Shown in pieces: positions 1 to 8,704 of a stretch of 64,000 nucleotides of DNA. The DNA is taken from the NCBI GenBank assembly GCA_000016765.1, contig CP000699.1, positions 4,963,501-5,027,500 on the forward strand. Direction: 5' to 3'. Below the pieces are notes generated by a model, which was not told the DNA's origin, did no database searches, and worked only from the letters and a program-made list of their open reading frames with translations. The position numbers were made by a program, and so were the translations under genes. Position 1 is the stretch's first letter; each line of letters opens with the position of its first letter. The DNA comes from Rhizorhabdus wittichii RW1 (lineage in GTDB: Bacteria > Pseudomonadota > Alphaproteobacteria > Sphingomonadales > Sphingomonadaceae).

Positions 1-1197
1 GCCGACCTGCTCGCCAACGTCTATATCGTCGACGGGCAAGCGGCGCTGGTCCGCCGCCTGCGCGCGCGGGACGCCGCCCCCGATCGCTACAAGGCGTTCC
101 ACGCCTTCGTCGACCGGGAGGGGCGGGTGGTCACCGCCAACCTGCCGAGCTGGCCGCGCGCGGTCTTCCACGGCTGGGGCAGGATCGAGGCCGACATCCC
201 CGTCGACGGCGACGAGCATGATTTCGAGGCGCTGGCGCTCGACCGGCGCTTCGACGACGGCGCCCGGCTGATCGTCGGCCGCGACATCGACAACATCACC
301 GAGCGGGAGAGGGCGCTCGCCTCGGGCGCCTCGGTCGTCGCGGCGGCGGCGGTGGTGCTGGCGCTGCTCGGTGGCCTGCTGATGAGCCGCGCGATCGGCC
401 GCCGGGTCGACCGCGTCGCCACCACCGCGCGCAGCGTCATGGCCGGCGACATGTCGAAGCGCGTCTCGGTGGACGGCAGCGGCGACGAGTTCGACCGGCT
501 CGCCGAGACGCTCAACGCCATGCTCCACCGGATCGAGCATTCGATGGAATCGGTGCGCCGGGTCTCCGACAGCGTCGCGCATGAGATGCGCACCCCGCTC
601 GCCCGCCTGCGCGCCAGCCTCGAGGATGCGCTCGTCTCGGGCGAGGGCGATGCGCCGAAGGTCGCCGAAGCGCTGGCCGAGGCGGAGCGGCTGGGCGCGA
701 TCTTCGACGCGGTGCTGCGCATCGCCCGGCTGGAGACGGGCAGCCGCGAGATCGAGCTGTCGCCCGCCGACCTGACCATGCTGCTCGAGGACGTCGCCGA
801 TTTCTATCGGCCGGAAACCGAGGCGCGCGGCATCATGCTGTCGACCTTCGTCCAGGCCGGGCTGATCCTGCGCTGCGACCGCGACCTGATCTTCCAGGCG
901 GTCGCCAATCTGCTCGACAATGCGATCAGATATACGCCGCCGGGCGGGGAGATCGTCCTGTCGGGACAGGCGGAGAAGGGCGCGCTGCTGATCGCCGTCC
1001 GCGACACCGGGCCGGGCATCGCGGAGAGCGACCTGCCGCACGTCACTGAACGCTTCTACCGCGCCAGGGACGGGACGGGGGCGGGGATCGGCCTCGGGCT
1101 CAGCCTCGTCGACACGATCGCGCGGTTGCACCGGTCGACCCTCGCCTTCGTCAATCTCGACAGGGGGCTCCGCATCGACTGGCGCTTTCCCGCCTGA
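1..1197 (+). CDS. Sensor histidine kinase, 5'-truncated by window edge
   Basis: This is the C-terminal 398 residues of a membrane-bound two-component sensor kinase; the frame is open from base 1, so the start lies outside the window. A hydrophobic segment at about residues 102-122 is followed by a HAMP-like linker. The H-box reads VAHEMRTPLARLR with the phospho-acceptor His near residue 194. The N-box is QAVANLLDNAIRYTPPGG and the G-boxes are DTGPGI and GIGLGLSLV, giving a full HisKA plus HATPase_c core. The partner response regulator is probably just upstream, outside the window. The signal sensed cannot be read from this part. The gene converges on the GMC oxidoreductase with only a few bases between them. 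Confidence 0.93.
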   Translation, partial: ADLLANVYIVDGQAALVRRLRARDAAPDRYKAFHAFVDREGRVVTANLPSWPRAVFHGWGRIEADIPVDGDEHDFEALALDRRFDDGARLIVGRDIDNITERERALASGASVVAAAAVVLALLGGLLMSRAIGRRVDRVATTARSVMAGDMSKRVSVDGSGDEFDRLAETLNAMLHRIEHSMESVRRVSDSVAHEMRTPLARLRASLEDALVSGEGDAPKVAEALAEAERLGAIFDAVLRIARLETGSREIELSPADLTMLLEDVADFYRPETEARGIMLSTFVQAGLILRCDRDLIFQAVANLLDNAIRYTPPGGEIVLSGQAEKGALLIAVRDTGPGIAESDLPHVTERFYRARDGTGAGIGLGLSLVDTIARLHRSTLAFVNLDRGLRIDWRFPA

Positions 1198-1203
1198 CGA
1201 TGG

Positions 1204-2856
1204 TCAGCGGCGATCGCCGATGATCATCGCAGCGCCCTTTTCCGCGATCATCAAGGTCGGCGAACTGGTATTGCCCGACGGGATGCGCGGCATGGCCGAG
1301 GCATCGACCACCCGGAGCCCATCCAGCCCCCGGACCCGCAGTCGCTCGTCGAGCACCGCGCCGCGATCGTGATCGGCCCCCATCGCGGCGGTGCCGACCG
1401 GGTGGAAGATCGTCGTCCCCAGTTCCTCCGCCGCTATGAGCAGCGCCTCGTCGCTGTCGGCGGCGGGCCCCGGACGGAACTCCTCCGGCCGGTAACGGGC
1501 GAGCGGCGCCTGCGCGACGATCCGGCGCGTCAGCCGCAGCGATTCGATCGCGACCCGCCGGTCCTCCTCGGTCGACAGATAGCCGGGGGCGATGCGCGGC
1601 GGCGCGGCGGGATCGGCGCTGGCCAGGTCGATCCGCCCCCGGCTGGTCGGCCGCAGGTTGCAGACGCTGGCCGTGAAGGCGCCGAAACGGTGCAGGCCGC
1701 TGCCCCAGCTGTCGAGCGACAGCGGCTGGAAATGGAATTGCAGGTTGGGCGTCGCATGGATGTCGGACGATCGGGCGAACATGCCGAGCTGCGACGGCGC
1801 CATCGTCAGCGGCCCGGCGCGGAACAAAGCATATTCGATCCCCATCGCCGCCCGGCGGAGGAGATTGGCATAGTCGGTGTTGAGCGTGCGCACGCCCTCC
1901 ACCTTGAAGATCGGGCGGATCTGGAGATGGTCCTGCAGGTTGGCGCCGACGCCGGGCAGGTGGTGGACCGGTTCGATGCCCAGCGCCTTGAGCCGCTCGG
2001 CGTCGCCGATCCCCGAAAGCTGGAGCAGCTTGGGCGTGCCGACCGCGCCGGTGGCGAGGATCACCTCGCCCTCCGCCCGCGCCGTCCATCGCTCGCCGCC
2101 GCGCCGGAAGGAGAGGCCGGCGGCGCGGCGGCCGTCGAACAGGATGCGGTCGATCTCGACCCCGGTCTCCAGCCGCAGGTTCGGACGCCGCAGCACCGGC
2201 TTCAGGAAGGCGCCCGCCGCGCTGACCCGGCGGCCGCCGCGCTGGTTGACGTGGAAATAGCTCGATCCCGCATTGTCGCCGCGGTTGAAATCCTCGATCG
2301 GGGCGATGCCGACGGCGGCCCCGGCCTCGCGGATCGCGTCGAGGATGTCCCAGCGGATCCGGGGATGCTCGACCCGCCATTCGCCGCCCCGGCCATGATG
2401 CTCGCCGGTCGCCACGGCATGGTCCTCGTGCCGCAGGAAATAGGGGAGGACGTCGTCCCATCCCCAGCCGGCGAGGCCGAGCTGGCGCCAGCCGTCATAG
2501 TCGGCCGCCTGGCCGCGCATATAGACCATCGCGTTGATCGACGAGCAGCCGCCGATCACCTTGCCGCGCGGATAGGCGAGCCTGCGTCCGCCGAGCCCCG
2601 CCTCCTCGACCGTCTCGAACATCCAGTCGGCGCGCGGATTGCCGATCGCGAAGAGATAGCCGACCGGGATGTGGAACCAGATCCAGCTGTCCTTGCCGCC
2701 GGCTTCGAGCAGGAGGACGCGCTTGGCGGGGTCGGCGGACAGACGGTTGGCGAGCAGGCAGCCGGCGGTGCCCGCGCCGGCGATCACATAGTCGAAGCTC
2801 CCCAGGTCCTTCACCCGGCCTTCATCGGGGGGAAGCGCCGCCCGATCAAGCGGCAT
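1204..2856 (-). CDS. GMC-family FAD oxidoreductase (choline/alcohol dehydrogenase-like)
   Basis: A 550-residue glucose-methanol-choline oxidoreductase, the usual length for bacterial alcohol or choline dehydrogenases of this family. The N-terminal FAD-binding motif is VIAGAGTAGCLLANRL, followed by the second FAD signature around PRGKVIGGCSSINAMVYMRG. The C-terminal catalytic region has FHPVGTAAMG (active-site His) and MPRIPSGNTSSP (active-site Asn). It should oxidise an alcohol with FAD in the cytoplasm; the substrate cannot be told, and no betaine genes are nearby. The ATG at 2856 has no clear ribosome site; a GTG a few codons inside, just before the FAD domain (VKDLGSFDYV), is an alternative start. 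Divergent from the next gene. Confidence 0.9.
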   Translation of the reverse strand: MPLDRAALPPDEGRVKDLGSFDYVIAGAGTAGCLLANRLSADPAKRVLLLEAGGKDSWIWFHIPVGYLFAIGNPRADWMFETVEEAGLGGRRLAYPRGKVIGGCSSINAMVYMRGQAADYDGWRQLGLAGWGWDDVLPYFLRHEDHAVATGEHHGRGGEWRVEHPRIRWDILDAIREAGAAVGIAPIEDFNRGDNAGSSYFHVNQRGGRRVSAAGAFLKPVLRRPNLRLETGVEIDRILFDGRRAAGLSFRRGGERWTARAEGEVILATGAVGTPKLLQLSGIGDAERLKALGIEPVHHLPGVGANLQDHLQIRPIFKVEGVRTLNTDYANLLRRAAMGIEYALFRAGPLTMAPSQLGMFARSSDIHATPNLQFHFQPLSLDSWGSGLHRFGAFTASVCNLRPTSRGRIDLASADPAAPPRIAPGYLSTEEDRRVAIESLRLTRRIVAQAPLARYRPEEFRPGPAADSDEALLIAAEELGTTIFHPVGTAAMGADHDRGAVLDERLRVRGLDGLRVVDASAMPRIPSGNTSSPTLMIAEKGAAMIIGDRR

Positions 2857-2958
2857 ATGTTTCGATCAACGCCTTGCCCGCTCGACGATCGACATGGACT
2901 CCGCTTGAGCGGCGGCGCCGGCAGGTCCAGTTTCCGCCGATACAAGGGAGAGAATGCC

Positions 2959-3735
2959 ATGCATCGTCGATCGATCTTTCCGTTCCTGGCGGGCACCGCG
3001 CTGCTGCTCGCGGCGGCGGCCCCGGCCGTCGTCCCGGCCAAGCCGCCGGCCTATCTGGAAAGCGCCATATCGGCGCCCGGCCGCCCCGCCGACGCGGTCG
3101 CCCTCGACGCCGGCCGCAAGCCCGCCGAGGTGCTCGCCTTCCTCGGCCTGAAGCCCGGCATGGCCGCCGCCGACGTCATGACCGGATCGGGTTATTGGGC
3201 GGAGATCATGGCCAATGCGGTCGGCCCGCGCGGCAAGGTGACCGCGTTCGAGCCGGCCCAGTTCTACAACGACCCGGAAGAGCAGAAGGTGTGGAAGGCG
3301 CTGACCGCCCGGCGCTCCGACATCGACTTCGTCCGCTATCCGTTCGAGGCGTTCACGGCCGGCGACCGCCGCTTCGACGCGGTGATGATCAACCTCAACT
3401 ATCATGATCTCTATTGGGAATCGGCGAAGTACGGCATCCCGCGCACCGATCCGCATGCCTTCCTCAGGCAGCTCTACGCGGCGGTGAAGCCCGGCGGCGT
3501 GGTCGGCGTGATCGATCATGCCGGGCCGGCGGGCGACACCCGCGCCATCGTCGACAAGCTCCACCGCATCGACCCGGCGGTGGTGAAGGCCGATTTCGCG
3601 GCGGCCGGCTTCACGCTGGAGGCGGAAAGCCCGCTGCTCGCCAATCCTGCCGACGATCATGAGAAGCTGGTGTTCGACCCCGCCGTGCGCGGCAAGACCG
3701 ACCGCTTCCTCTATCGCTTCCGCAAGCCGCGATAG
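2959..3735 (+). CDS. Exported class I SAM-dependent methyltransferase-like protein
   Basis: A 258-residue protein starting with a signal peptide (MHRRSIFPFLAGTALLLAAA, cleavage probably near residue 25). A methyltransferase fold follows: AADVMTGSGYWAEIM is motif I, and the acidic residue after KVTAFEP ends strand 2. The phrase VGVIDHAGPAG in the second half is typical of the COG4798-type predicted methyltransferases found in many Proteobacteria. The predicted periplasmic site is odd for a SAM enzyme, and the true activity is unknown. The start is chosen at 2959 because GGGAGAG lies just upstream; the frame stays open far upstream but only as the shadow of the GMC gene. Confidence 0.8.
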   Translation: MHRRSIFPFLAGTALLLAAAAPAVVPAKPPAYLESAISAPGRPADAVALDAGRKPAEVLAFLGLKPGMAAADVMTGSGYWAEIMANAVGPRGKVTAFEPAQFYNDPEEQKVWKALTARRSDIDFVRYPFEAFTAGDRRFDAVMINLNYHDLYWESAKYGIPRTDPHAFLRQLYAAVKPGGVVGVIDHAGPAGDTRAIVDKLHRIDPAVVKADFAAAGFTLEAESPLLANPADDHEKLVFDPAVRGKTDRFLYRFRKPR

Positions 3736-3811
3736 AAGGGAACGCAACCCCGGTCGCGCAGCCGGCGTATCTGTGGCATCAACGGCGCCTGCGCGGTTCG
3801 GGGAGGTTCAT

Positions 3812-4378
3812 ATGGGGCTCTGGATTTCGGTCGGCGTCGCGGCGCTGCTGCTCGTCTGGCTCGTCGCCATCTACAACCGGCTGGTCCGGCTGCGCGCGCT
3901 CGTGCGCGAGGGGTGGAGCGGCATCACCGTCCAGCTTCGCCGCCGGGCGGACCTGATCCCCAACCTCGTCTCCACCGTCGAAGGCTATGCCGCGCATGAA
4001 CGCGGCCTGTTCGAGGCCGTCACCGCCCAGCGGGGCGAGGCGGCGACGGCGAAGGGCGTCGACGCCACCGCCCGCGCCGACGCGCGGATGAGCGGCATGA
4101 TCGGACAGCTCTTCGCGGTGGCGGAGGCCTATCCCGACCTCAAGGCCGACGCCAATTTCCGCCAGCTCCAGGACGAGCTGTCGCAGATCGAGGAGGAACT
4201 GGCCGGCGCGCGCCGCTATTACAACGCGACGGTGCGGGACCTGAACAGCTCGATCCAATCCTTCCCCAACGTCCTCGTCGCCGGCCCGTTCGGCTTCCGC
4301 GAGGAGGAGAGCTATGCCGACGACGTCGCGGCGCTCCAGGCCGCGCCGCGGGTGACGTTCGGCGCCGGCGGGCGCTGA
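3812..4378 (+). CDS. lemA: LemA family protein
   Basis: A 188-residue membrane-anchored LemA protein. One N-terminal transmembrane helix (LWISVGVAALLLVWLVAIYN) is followed by the characteristic alpha-helical domain: the family signature RRADLIPNLVSTVEGYAAHE, then FRQLQDELSQIEEELAGARRYYNATVRDLN near the C-terminus. GGGGAGG precedes the ATG at 3812. The stop is followed at once by the DUF2207 gene (two bases apart), the standard LemA-DUF2207 pair. The family's role is not firmly known; it is thought to act at the cell envelope. Confidence 0.93.
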   Translation: MGLWISVGVAALLLVWLVAIYNRLVRLRALVREGWSGITVQLRRRADLIPNLVSTVEGYAAHERGLFEAVTAQRGEAATAKGVDATARADARMSGMIGQLFAVAEAYPDLKADANFRQLQDELSQIEEELAGARRYYNATVRDLNSSIQSFPNVLVAGPFGFREEESYADDVAALQAAPRVTFGAGGR

Positions 4379-4380
4379 CC

Positions 4381-6351
4381 ATGCGCGTCCTGTTCGCGGT
4401 CTGGCTGGCGATCGCCGGCTGGATGCTGCCGGCCGCGGCGCAGGCGATCGACGATCCGGCCGCCCTGGTCGCGGCCTATGAGAAGACCCAGGGGCAGGAA
4501 CGCATCCTCGCCTTCACCAGCGACGTGACGGTCGCGCCGAGCGGCGACTATGACGTGACCGAGACGATCCGCGTCGTCTCGCTCGCCGACCGGATCAAGC
4601 ACGGCCTCGAACGCGACTTTCCGACCAGCTACCGCAACCGGCTGGGCCAGAAGACCCGCGTCTCGTTCGACGTGCTCGCGGTCAGCCGCGACGGCCGGCC
4701 CGAGCATTATGAGCTGATCGACCTCGACAACGGCGTGCGGGTGCGGATCGGCGAGGCGGAGACGCTGCTGTCGCCCGGCGAGCATGTCTATGTCCTCCAT
4801 TACCGGACGAGCCGGCAGATCGGCTATCGTGACGGCTATGACGAGATCTATTGGAACGTCACCGGCAATGACTGGGTCTTTCCGATCGACATGGCGGAGG
4901 CGCGGATCACCCTGCCGTCGCCGGCGCGTTTCGGCGAGCGCGCCGTCTATACCGGCCCCGACGGATCGACCGCGCACGACGCTGCGGTGTTCGAGGAGCG
5001 GCCGGGCTTCATCCATTTCCGCACCACCGCGCCGCTCGATTCCTATAGCGGCCTGACCGTCGCCGCCGCCTTTCCCAAGGGCGTGCTGGAGACGCCGAGC
5101 CGGGCGCGCCGCTTCGGCTGGTGGCTGTCCGACTGGGGGCCGCTCGTGGCGGGGCTGGCGGCGCTCGCGGCGCTGCTCGGCTATTATTTCTACGCCTGGC
5201 TGCGCGCGGGGCGGGGGCCGCGCCGGGGCACCATCGTCCCGATCTTCGCGCCGCCCGACGATCTCAGCGCCGCCGCCTGCCGCTATATCCGCCGCATGGG
5301 CGACGACAATCGGGGCTTCACCGCCGCGATCATCGACCTGGCGGTGCGCGGCCATATCGGCATCACGCGCGAGGATGGCGGCTGGCTGTCGCGCGACCGC
5401 ACCACGCTCGAACGGCGGCAGGGCGGCAGGCCCGCGCCGGCGCCCGAGATCGCGATGCGCGACACGCTGCTGCCCTCGGCCAGCAGCCGGATCGAGCTGA
5501 AGCAGGATAATCACGGCACTCTCCAGGCCGCCCGCGCGAAGCTCGCCAAGGGGCTGGAGGATGCTTATTCGGGGCGGCTGTTCGTCAGGAACGGGGTCTG
5601 GGCCGTGGTCGGCCTGCTCGCCATTCCGGCGGCGATCCTGCTGGTCACGACCTTCGCGCTGCTCGTCCACCAGGGCGACGTCGCGACCGGCGTCCTCACC
5701 ATGCCGTTGCTGGGCGGGCTTTCGTTGCTCGCCGTCTGGGGCTGCCACAAGCTGACCCAGGGCAAGGGCTGCGTCGTCGTCCTCGCCTGGCTCGGGCTGA
5801 TCGCGGCGGTGATGATCGCCTTCATGTGCACCTTCGGCTCGGTCGGCCTCGCGCTCAGCGACGGCGCCTGGCCGGTGCTGCTGCCGCTCGCCGCGCTGCC
5901 GCTGGCGATCACCGCCTTCCGCTGGATGTACGCGCCGACCGTCGAGGGCCGGGCGGTGACGGACCGGATCGAGGGCTTCCGCCACTATCTGGGCATCACC
6001 GAGGAGGAGCGGCTCGACGCGCTGCACCCGCCGGAAAAGACCCCCGAGCTGTTCGAGCGCTATCTGCCCTATGCGATCGCGCTCGACGTCGAGAATCGCT
6101 GGGCCGACAAATTCGCGGCGGTGCTGGCGGCGGCCGCCGCCGCCGGGACGGTGGCGCACACCGCGAGCTGGTATTCGGGCGGCGGCAATGTCTGGGACGA
6201 TCCGGGCGGCTTCGCCAGCAGCGTCGGCTCCTCGCTGGCCAGCACCATCTCCTCCGCCTCGACCTCGCCGAGCAGCAGCAGCAGCGGCGGGTCCTCCGGG
6301 GGCGGATCGTCGGGCGGCGGCGGGGGAGGCGGCGGCGGGGGCGGCTGGTAG
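4381..6351 (+). CDS. DUF2207 membrane protein with Gly/Ser-rich tail
   Basis: A 656-residue envelope protein co-transcribed with lemA. It has a signal peptide (about residues 1-23, ending AAAQA), then a periplasmic N-terminal DUF2207 domain up to about residue 245 with the family pattern YDVTETIRVVSLADRIKHG. A transmembrane helix near 255-275 is followed by a cytoplasmic region, further helices near 405-430, 440-455, 463-485 and 490-510, and a C-terminal domain. The last 40 or so residues are a Ser run followed by an almost pure Gly/Ser tail ending GGGGGGGGGW, which is normal for this family. The function is unknown; pairing with LemA suggests an envelope complex. Confidence 0.88.
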   Translation: MRVLFAVWLAIAGWMLPAAAQAIDDPAALVAAYEKTQGQERILAFTSDVTVAPSGDYDVTETIRVVSLADRIKHGLERDFPTSYRNRLGQKTRVSFDVLAVSRDGRPEHYELIDLDNGVRVRIGEAETLLSPGEHVYVLHYRTSRQIGYRDGYDEIYWNVTGNDWVFPIDMAEARITLPSPARFGERAVYTGPDGSTAHDAAVFEERPGFIHFRTTAPLDSYSGLTVAAAFPKGVLETPSRARRFGWWLSDWGPLVAGLAALAALLGYYFYAWLRAGRGPRRGTIVPIFAPPDDLSAAACRYIRRMGDDNRGFTAAIIDLAVRGHIGITREDGGWLSRDRTTLERRQGGRPAPAPEIAMRDTLLPSASSRIELKQDNHGTLQAARAKLAKGLEDAYSGRLFVRNGVWAVVGLLAIPAAILLVTTFALLVHQGDVATGVLTMPLLGGLSLLAVWGCHKLTQGKGCVVVLAWLGLIAAVMIAFMCTFGSVGLALSDGAWPVLLPLAALPLAITAFRWMYAPTVEGRAVTDRIEGFRHYLGITEEERLDALHPPEKTPELFERYLPYAIALDVENRWADKFAAVLAAAAAAGTVAHTASWYSGGGNVWDDPGGFASSVGSSLASTISSASTSPSSSSSGGSSGGGSSGGGGGGGGGGGW

Positions 6352-6406
6352 GGTTTACGACTTGTTAAGCCTGATCCCCTAGCTGTCGGAGCCAGGGAGA
6401 TCGTCG

Positions 6407-6559
6407 ATGGTCCGCAAAGCCTTTACTGCCGAACCGAGCGTCTTCGTGGCCCGTCACGACCAGCGCTGGCATCCCGGCGCCTGCGCGATGACCGCGATCG
6501 TTCTGGCCGCGATCTCCTGGACCCCGATCCTCGCCGCCTGGGCCCTGCTCCACGGCTAG
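6407..6559 (+). CDS. Small single-helix membrane protein (50 aa)
   Basis: A 50-residue reading frame starting ATGGTCCGC with AGGGAG ten bases upstream. It encodes a basic N-terminus and one hydrophobic helix (about residues 27-49, TAIVLAAISWTPILAAWALL). Codon use matches the neighbours. Its stop codon lies in the first bases of the paired-hairpin repeat at 6556. I do not recognise the family. Confidence 0.55.
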   Translation: MVRKAFTAEPSVFVARHDQRWHPGACAMTAIVLAAISWTPILAAWALLHG

Positions 6560-6661
6560 AGCGATTTCTAGGCAGATGGAAACATCTGCCGACTTGGAAA
6601 TCGCGGTAAGACAAAAGCTTAGAGCGGCCGAGCTGATGCAATCAGATCGTGAACCGCTCTA
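6556..6661. repeat. Bipartite hairpin intergenic element, copy A
   Basis: About 106 bp with two hairpins. The first has outer arms GCGATTTC/GAAATCGC around an inner GGCAGATG-GAAA-CATCTGCC. The second has outer arms AGAGCGG/CCGCTCT around CTGAT-GCA-ATCAG. A near-identical copy in reverse orientation lies at 56509-56615. It sits exactly between two convergent genes, its left edge overlapping a stop codon and its right edge one base from the next stop, so it may serve as a bidirectional terminator. It codes for nothing. Confidence 0.85.
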
Positions 6662-6662
6662 A

Positions 6663-7697
6663 TCAGCGCAGGCCGAGGAACAGGCGGCGCGTCGCCTTCC
6701 CCTTCGCCAGCAGCGTCTCCAGCAGCATCGGCCCGGCGATCGCCGCGGCGAGGCCGGCGAGCAGGTGGATCGCGAAATCCTCGATCCCGATCGCCCGCAG
6801 CAGCATCCGCATCGCGACGATGAAGAAGATGTGGAACAGGAAGATCGCGAAGGACGCATGGCCGATCCGCGCGAGCAGCGCGACGCGCGGCACATGCGCG
6901 ACCAGCAGCAGCGGCGTGATCCCGCCGATCAGCAGCGACAGCCAGGTGCCCCGCCGCGCGCCCATGTGCGGCGGCAGCGTCGCGACATTGTGGATGTGCA
7001 GTGCGAAGGCGACGACCAGGATCGCCAGCAGCGCCAGCGTCCAGCCGGGGCTCAGCGGCCCGATGAAGCGGCGCGCGGCGATGCCGATGAAGAAGAAGGG
7101 CGCGAGGAAGGCCGCGCCGTTGATCGACAGCAGGTCGATGGGCTCGGCGGGCACGGTCAGCAGGAACCCCGCCAGCACCGCCGCCGCGCAGCCGACCGGC
7201 GAATGGAGCAGGAAGCGCTCGAGCAGCGGCAGCAGCAGGAAGATCAGCAGCATCGCCTGCAGGAACCAGTATATCCCGTAGGAGAAGACATAGGCGTGGA
7301 GCAGCCCCAGCGCCGCCTCGGCCGGGGGCTGCGGCGCGCGGGCCAGCGCGGCCAGGTAGAAGATCGTCGTCGCGGTCAGCAGCGGCAGCGCCAGCCGCCG
7401 CAGCTTGCCCTGCAGGAAGGGGGCGGGCCGCGCCGGATCGAGCGGCTTCAATGTATAGACATAACCGGAGATGAAGGCGAACAGCGGCATCCGGACATAG
7501 AGCAGCACGTCGAGGATCTGGCGCCCGATGCTGGCGTCGGCGATGCGCAGCCCGTCGTCGGCCTTGCCGCCGACGACGTGGAACAGAACCAGCAGCAGGC
7601 AGGCGAGCCCGCGCGTCACCTGGACCCGGTCGACCGCCTTCGGCATCCGCGCGGCGGCGGGCAGGGGGACGCCGGGAGCGGGGGCCTGGCTGCTCAT
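6663..7697 (-). CDS. Acyltransferase family 3 membrane protein
   Basis: A 344-residue polytopic membrane protein of the acyltransferase-3 (OafA/ExoZ/NodX) family, which transfers acetyl or other acyl groups to sugars of exported polysaccharides. The start region VDRVQVTRGLACLLLVLFHVVGG carries the family's conserved Arg and catalytic-type His, followed by RMPLFAFISGYVY. About ten hydrophobic helices follow. Its start overlaps the stop of the upstream glycosyltransferase gene by four bases (ATGA), so it is the last gene of a three-gene operon. It most likely decorates the repeat unit of the exopolysaccharide. Confidence 0.85.
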   Translation of the reverse strand: MSSQAPAPGVPLPAAARMPKAVDRVQVTRGLACLLLVLFHVVGGKADDGLRIADASIGRQILDVLLYVRMPLFAFISGYVYTLKPLDPARPAPFLQGKLRRLALPLLTATTIFYLAALARAPQPPAEAALGLLHAYVFSYGIYWFLQAMLLIFLLLPLLERFLLHSPVGCAAAVLAGFLLTVPAEPIDLLSINGAAFLAPFFFIGIAARRFIGPLSPGWTLALLAILVVAFALHIHNVATLPPHMGARRGTWLSLLIGGITPLLLVAHVPRVALLARIGHASFAIFLFHIFFIVAMRMLLRAIGIEDFAIHLLAGLAAAIAGPMLLETLLAKGKATRRLFLGLR

Positions 7698-8704
7698 CGC
7701 AAGGTCAGCGCCGGCAGGTATCGGTCGCGCGGGCGCGGCTGGAGGAACTGGCGCAGATAGCCGCTGCCCCAGCCGAGATGCATGATCATCGCCGCGACCC
7801 CGCTCGCCGCTATGCAGGCCGATCGCGCCCGCACCCCCAGCAGCAGGCCGTAGAGCAGGCAGATCGCGGCCCAGGCGGCGGCGGGCAGCGCGAAGATCGG
7901 GTGCAGCAGTGCGAACGGCAGCAGCGCGACCGCGAAGGGGACCAGCAGCGGCGCGGCCTGGCGCGGCTTCAGCCGGCTGCCGTGCAGCCGCATCGTCCGC
8001 GCGCGGCCCTCGCCATATTTGAAATATTGGCGCAGCAGCGCGCCCGCCGTCTTGCGCGGGTGATAGACGATCGCCTGGCGCGGTTCGAGCCAGATGCGCC
8101 CGCCCGCCGCGCGCAGGCGGATGTCGAGCTCGGCGTCCTCATTATGGCTCTGCGTCTCGCGATAGCCGCCGACCCGCAGGAACAGGTCGATCCGCATCAG
8201 CGCATGATGGCCATGGTCGACATAGCGGCCCGCGCCGACATGGCGGTGCGGCGACCCGCCGGTGCCGATCAATGAGTTCTGCGCCTCGGCGCAGGCGCGC
8301 TGGAAACAGCCGTGCCCGCGCGTGATCATCGGCACCACCACCGACGCCGCGCCGTGGCGCACGGCGCTGTCGAGCAGCCCGGCCATATAGCCCGGCGGAT
8401 AGTCGCAATGCGCGTCGATCCGCAGCAGCCAGCGCTTGTCCCGCCCCATCGCCGTCACCGCCAGGTTGATCCCGGCGCTCTGGACGCGGCGCAGATTGGC
8501 GAGCAGGTGGATGTTGCGGAAGCGGCGGCGATAGTCGGCGACGATCTCCTGGCTGCCGTCGATGCTGCCGCCGTCGGCGACGACGATGTCGGCGCCGCCG
8601 GTGTCGGCGATCAGCCGGTCGAGCAGGCGCGGCAGATTGGCCCTCTCGTTGAGGCAGGGGACGACGACGAGCACGTCGCCGGCGAGCAGGCCCGGCCCGG
8701 TCAT
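7694..8704 (-). CDS. Family 2 glycosyltransferase, ExoA-like
   Basis: A 336-residue membrane-associated GT-A glycosyltransferase resembling succinoglycan ExoA. The nucleotide-sugar fold begins VLVVVPCLNERANLPRLLDR, with VVADGGSIDGS, the DxD-like LRIDAHCDYP, and NEDAELDIRLRAAGGRI in the acceptor region. Two or three C-terminal hydrophobic helices (about 245-305) anchor it to the membrane. The start is placed at 8704 because ATG overlaps the upstream stop (ATGA); an in-frame ATG further out, at 8743, would overlap much more. It probably adds a sugar to the lipid-linked repeat unit on the inner face of the membrane. Confidence 0.88.
   Translation of the reverse strand: MTGPGLLAGDVLVVVPCLNERANLPRLLDRLIADTGGADIVVADGGSIDGSQEIVADYRRRFRNIHLLANLRRVQSAGINLAVTAMGRDKRWLLRIDAHCDYPPGYMAGLLDSAVRHGAASVVVPMITRGHGCFQRACAEAQNSLIGTGGSPHRHVGAGRYVDHGHHALMRIDLFLRVGGYRETQSHNEDAELDIRLRAAGGRIWLEPRQAIVYHPRKTAGALLRQYFKYGEGRARTMRLHGSRLKPRQAAPLLVPFAVALLPFALLHPIFALPAAAWAAICLLYGLLLGVRARSACIAASGVAAMIMHLGWGSGYLRQFLQPRPRDRYLPALTLR

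Noticed and set aside
1369-2958. Upstream extension of the exported methyltransferase frame
   Set aside because: Overlaps the GMC gene on the other strand over its whole length; the ribosome site and signal peptide place the start at 2959.
4312-6159. 615-residue minus-strand frame
   Set aside because: Shadow of the DUF2207 gene.
6290-6350. G-rich run as possible recombination site or slippery sequence
   Set aside because: It encodes the Gly/Ser tail expected for DUF2207 proteins and stays in frame to the stop.
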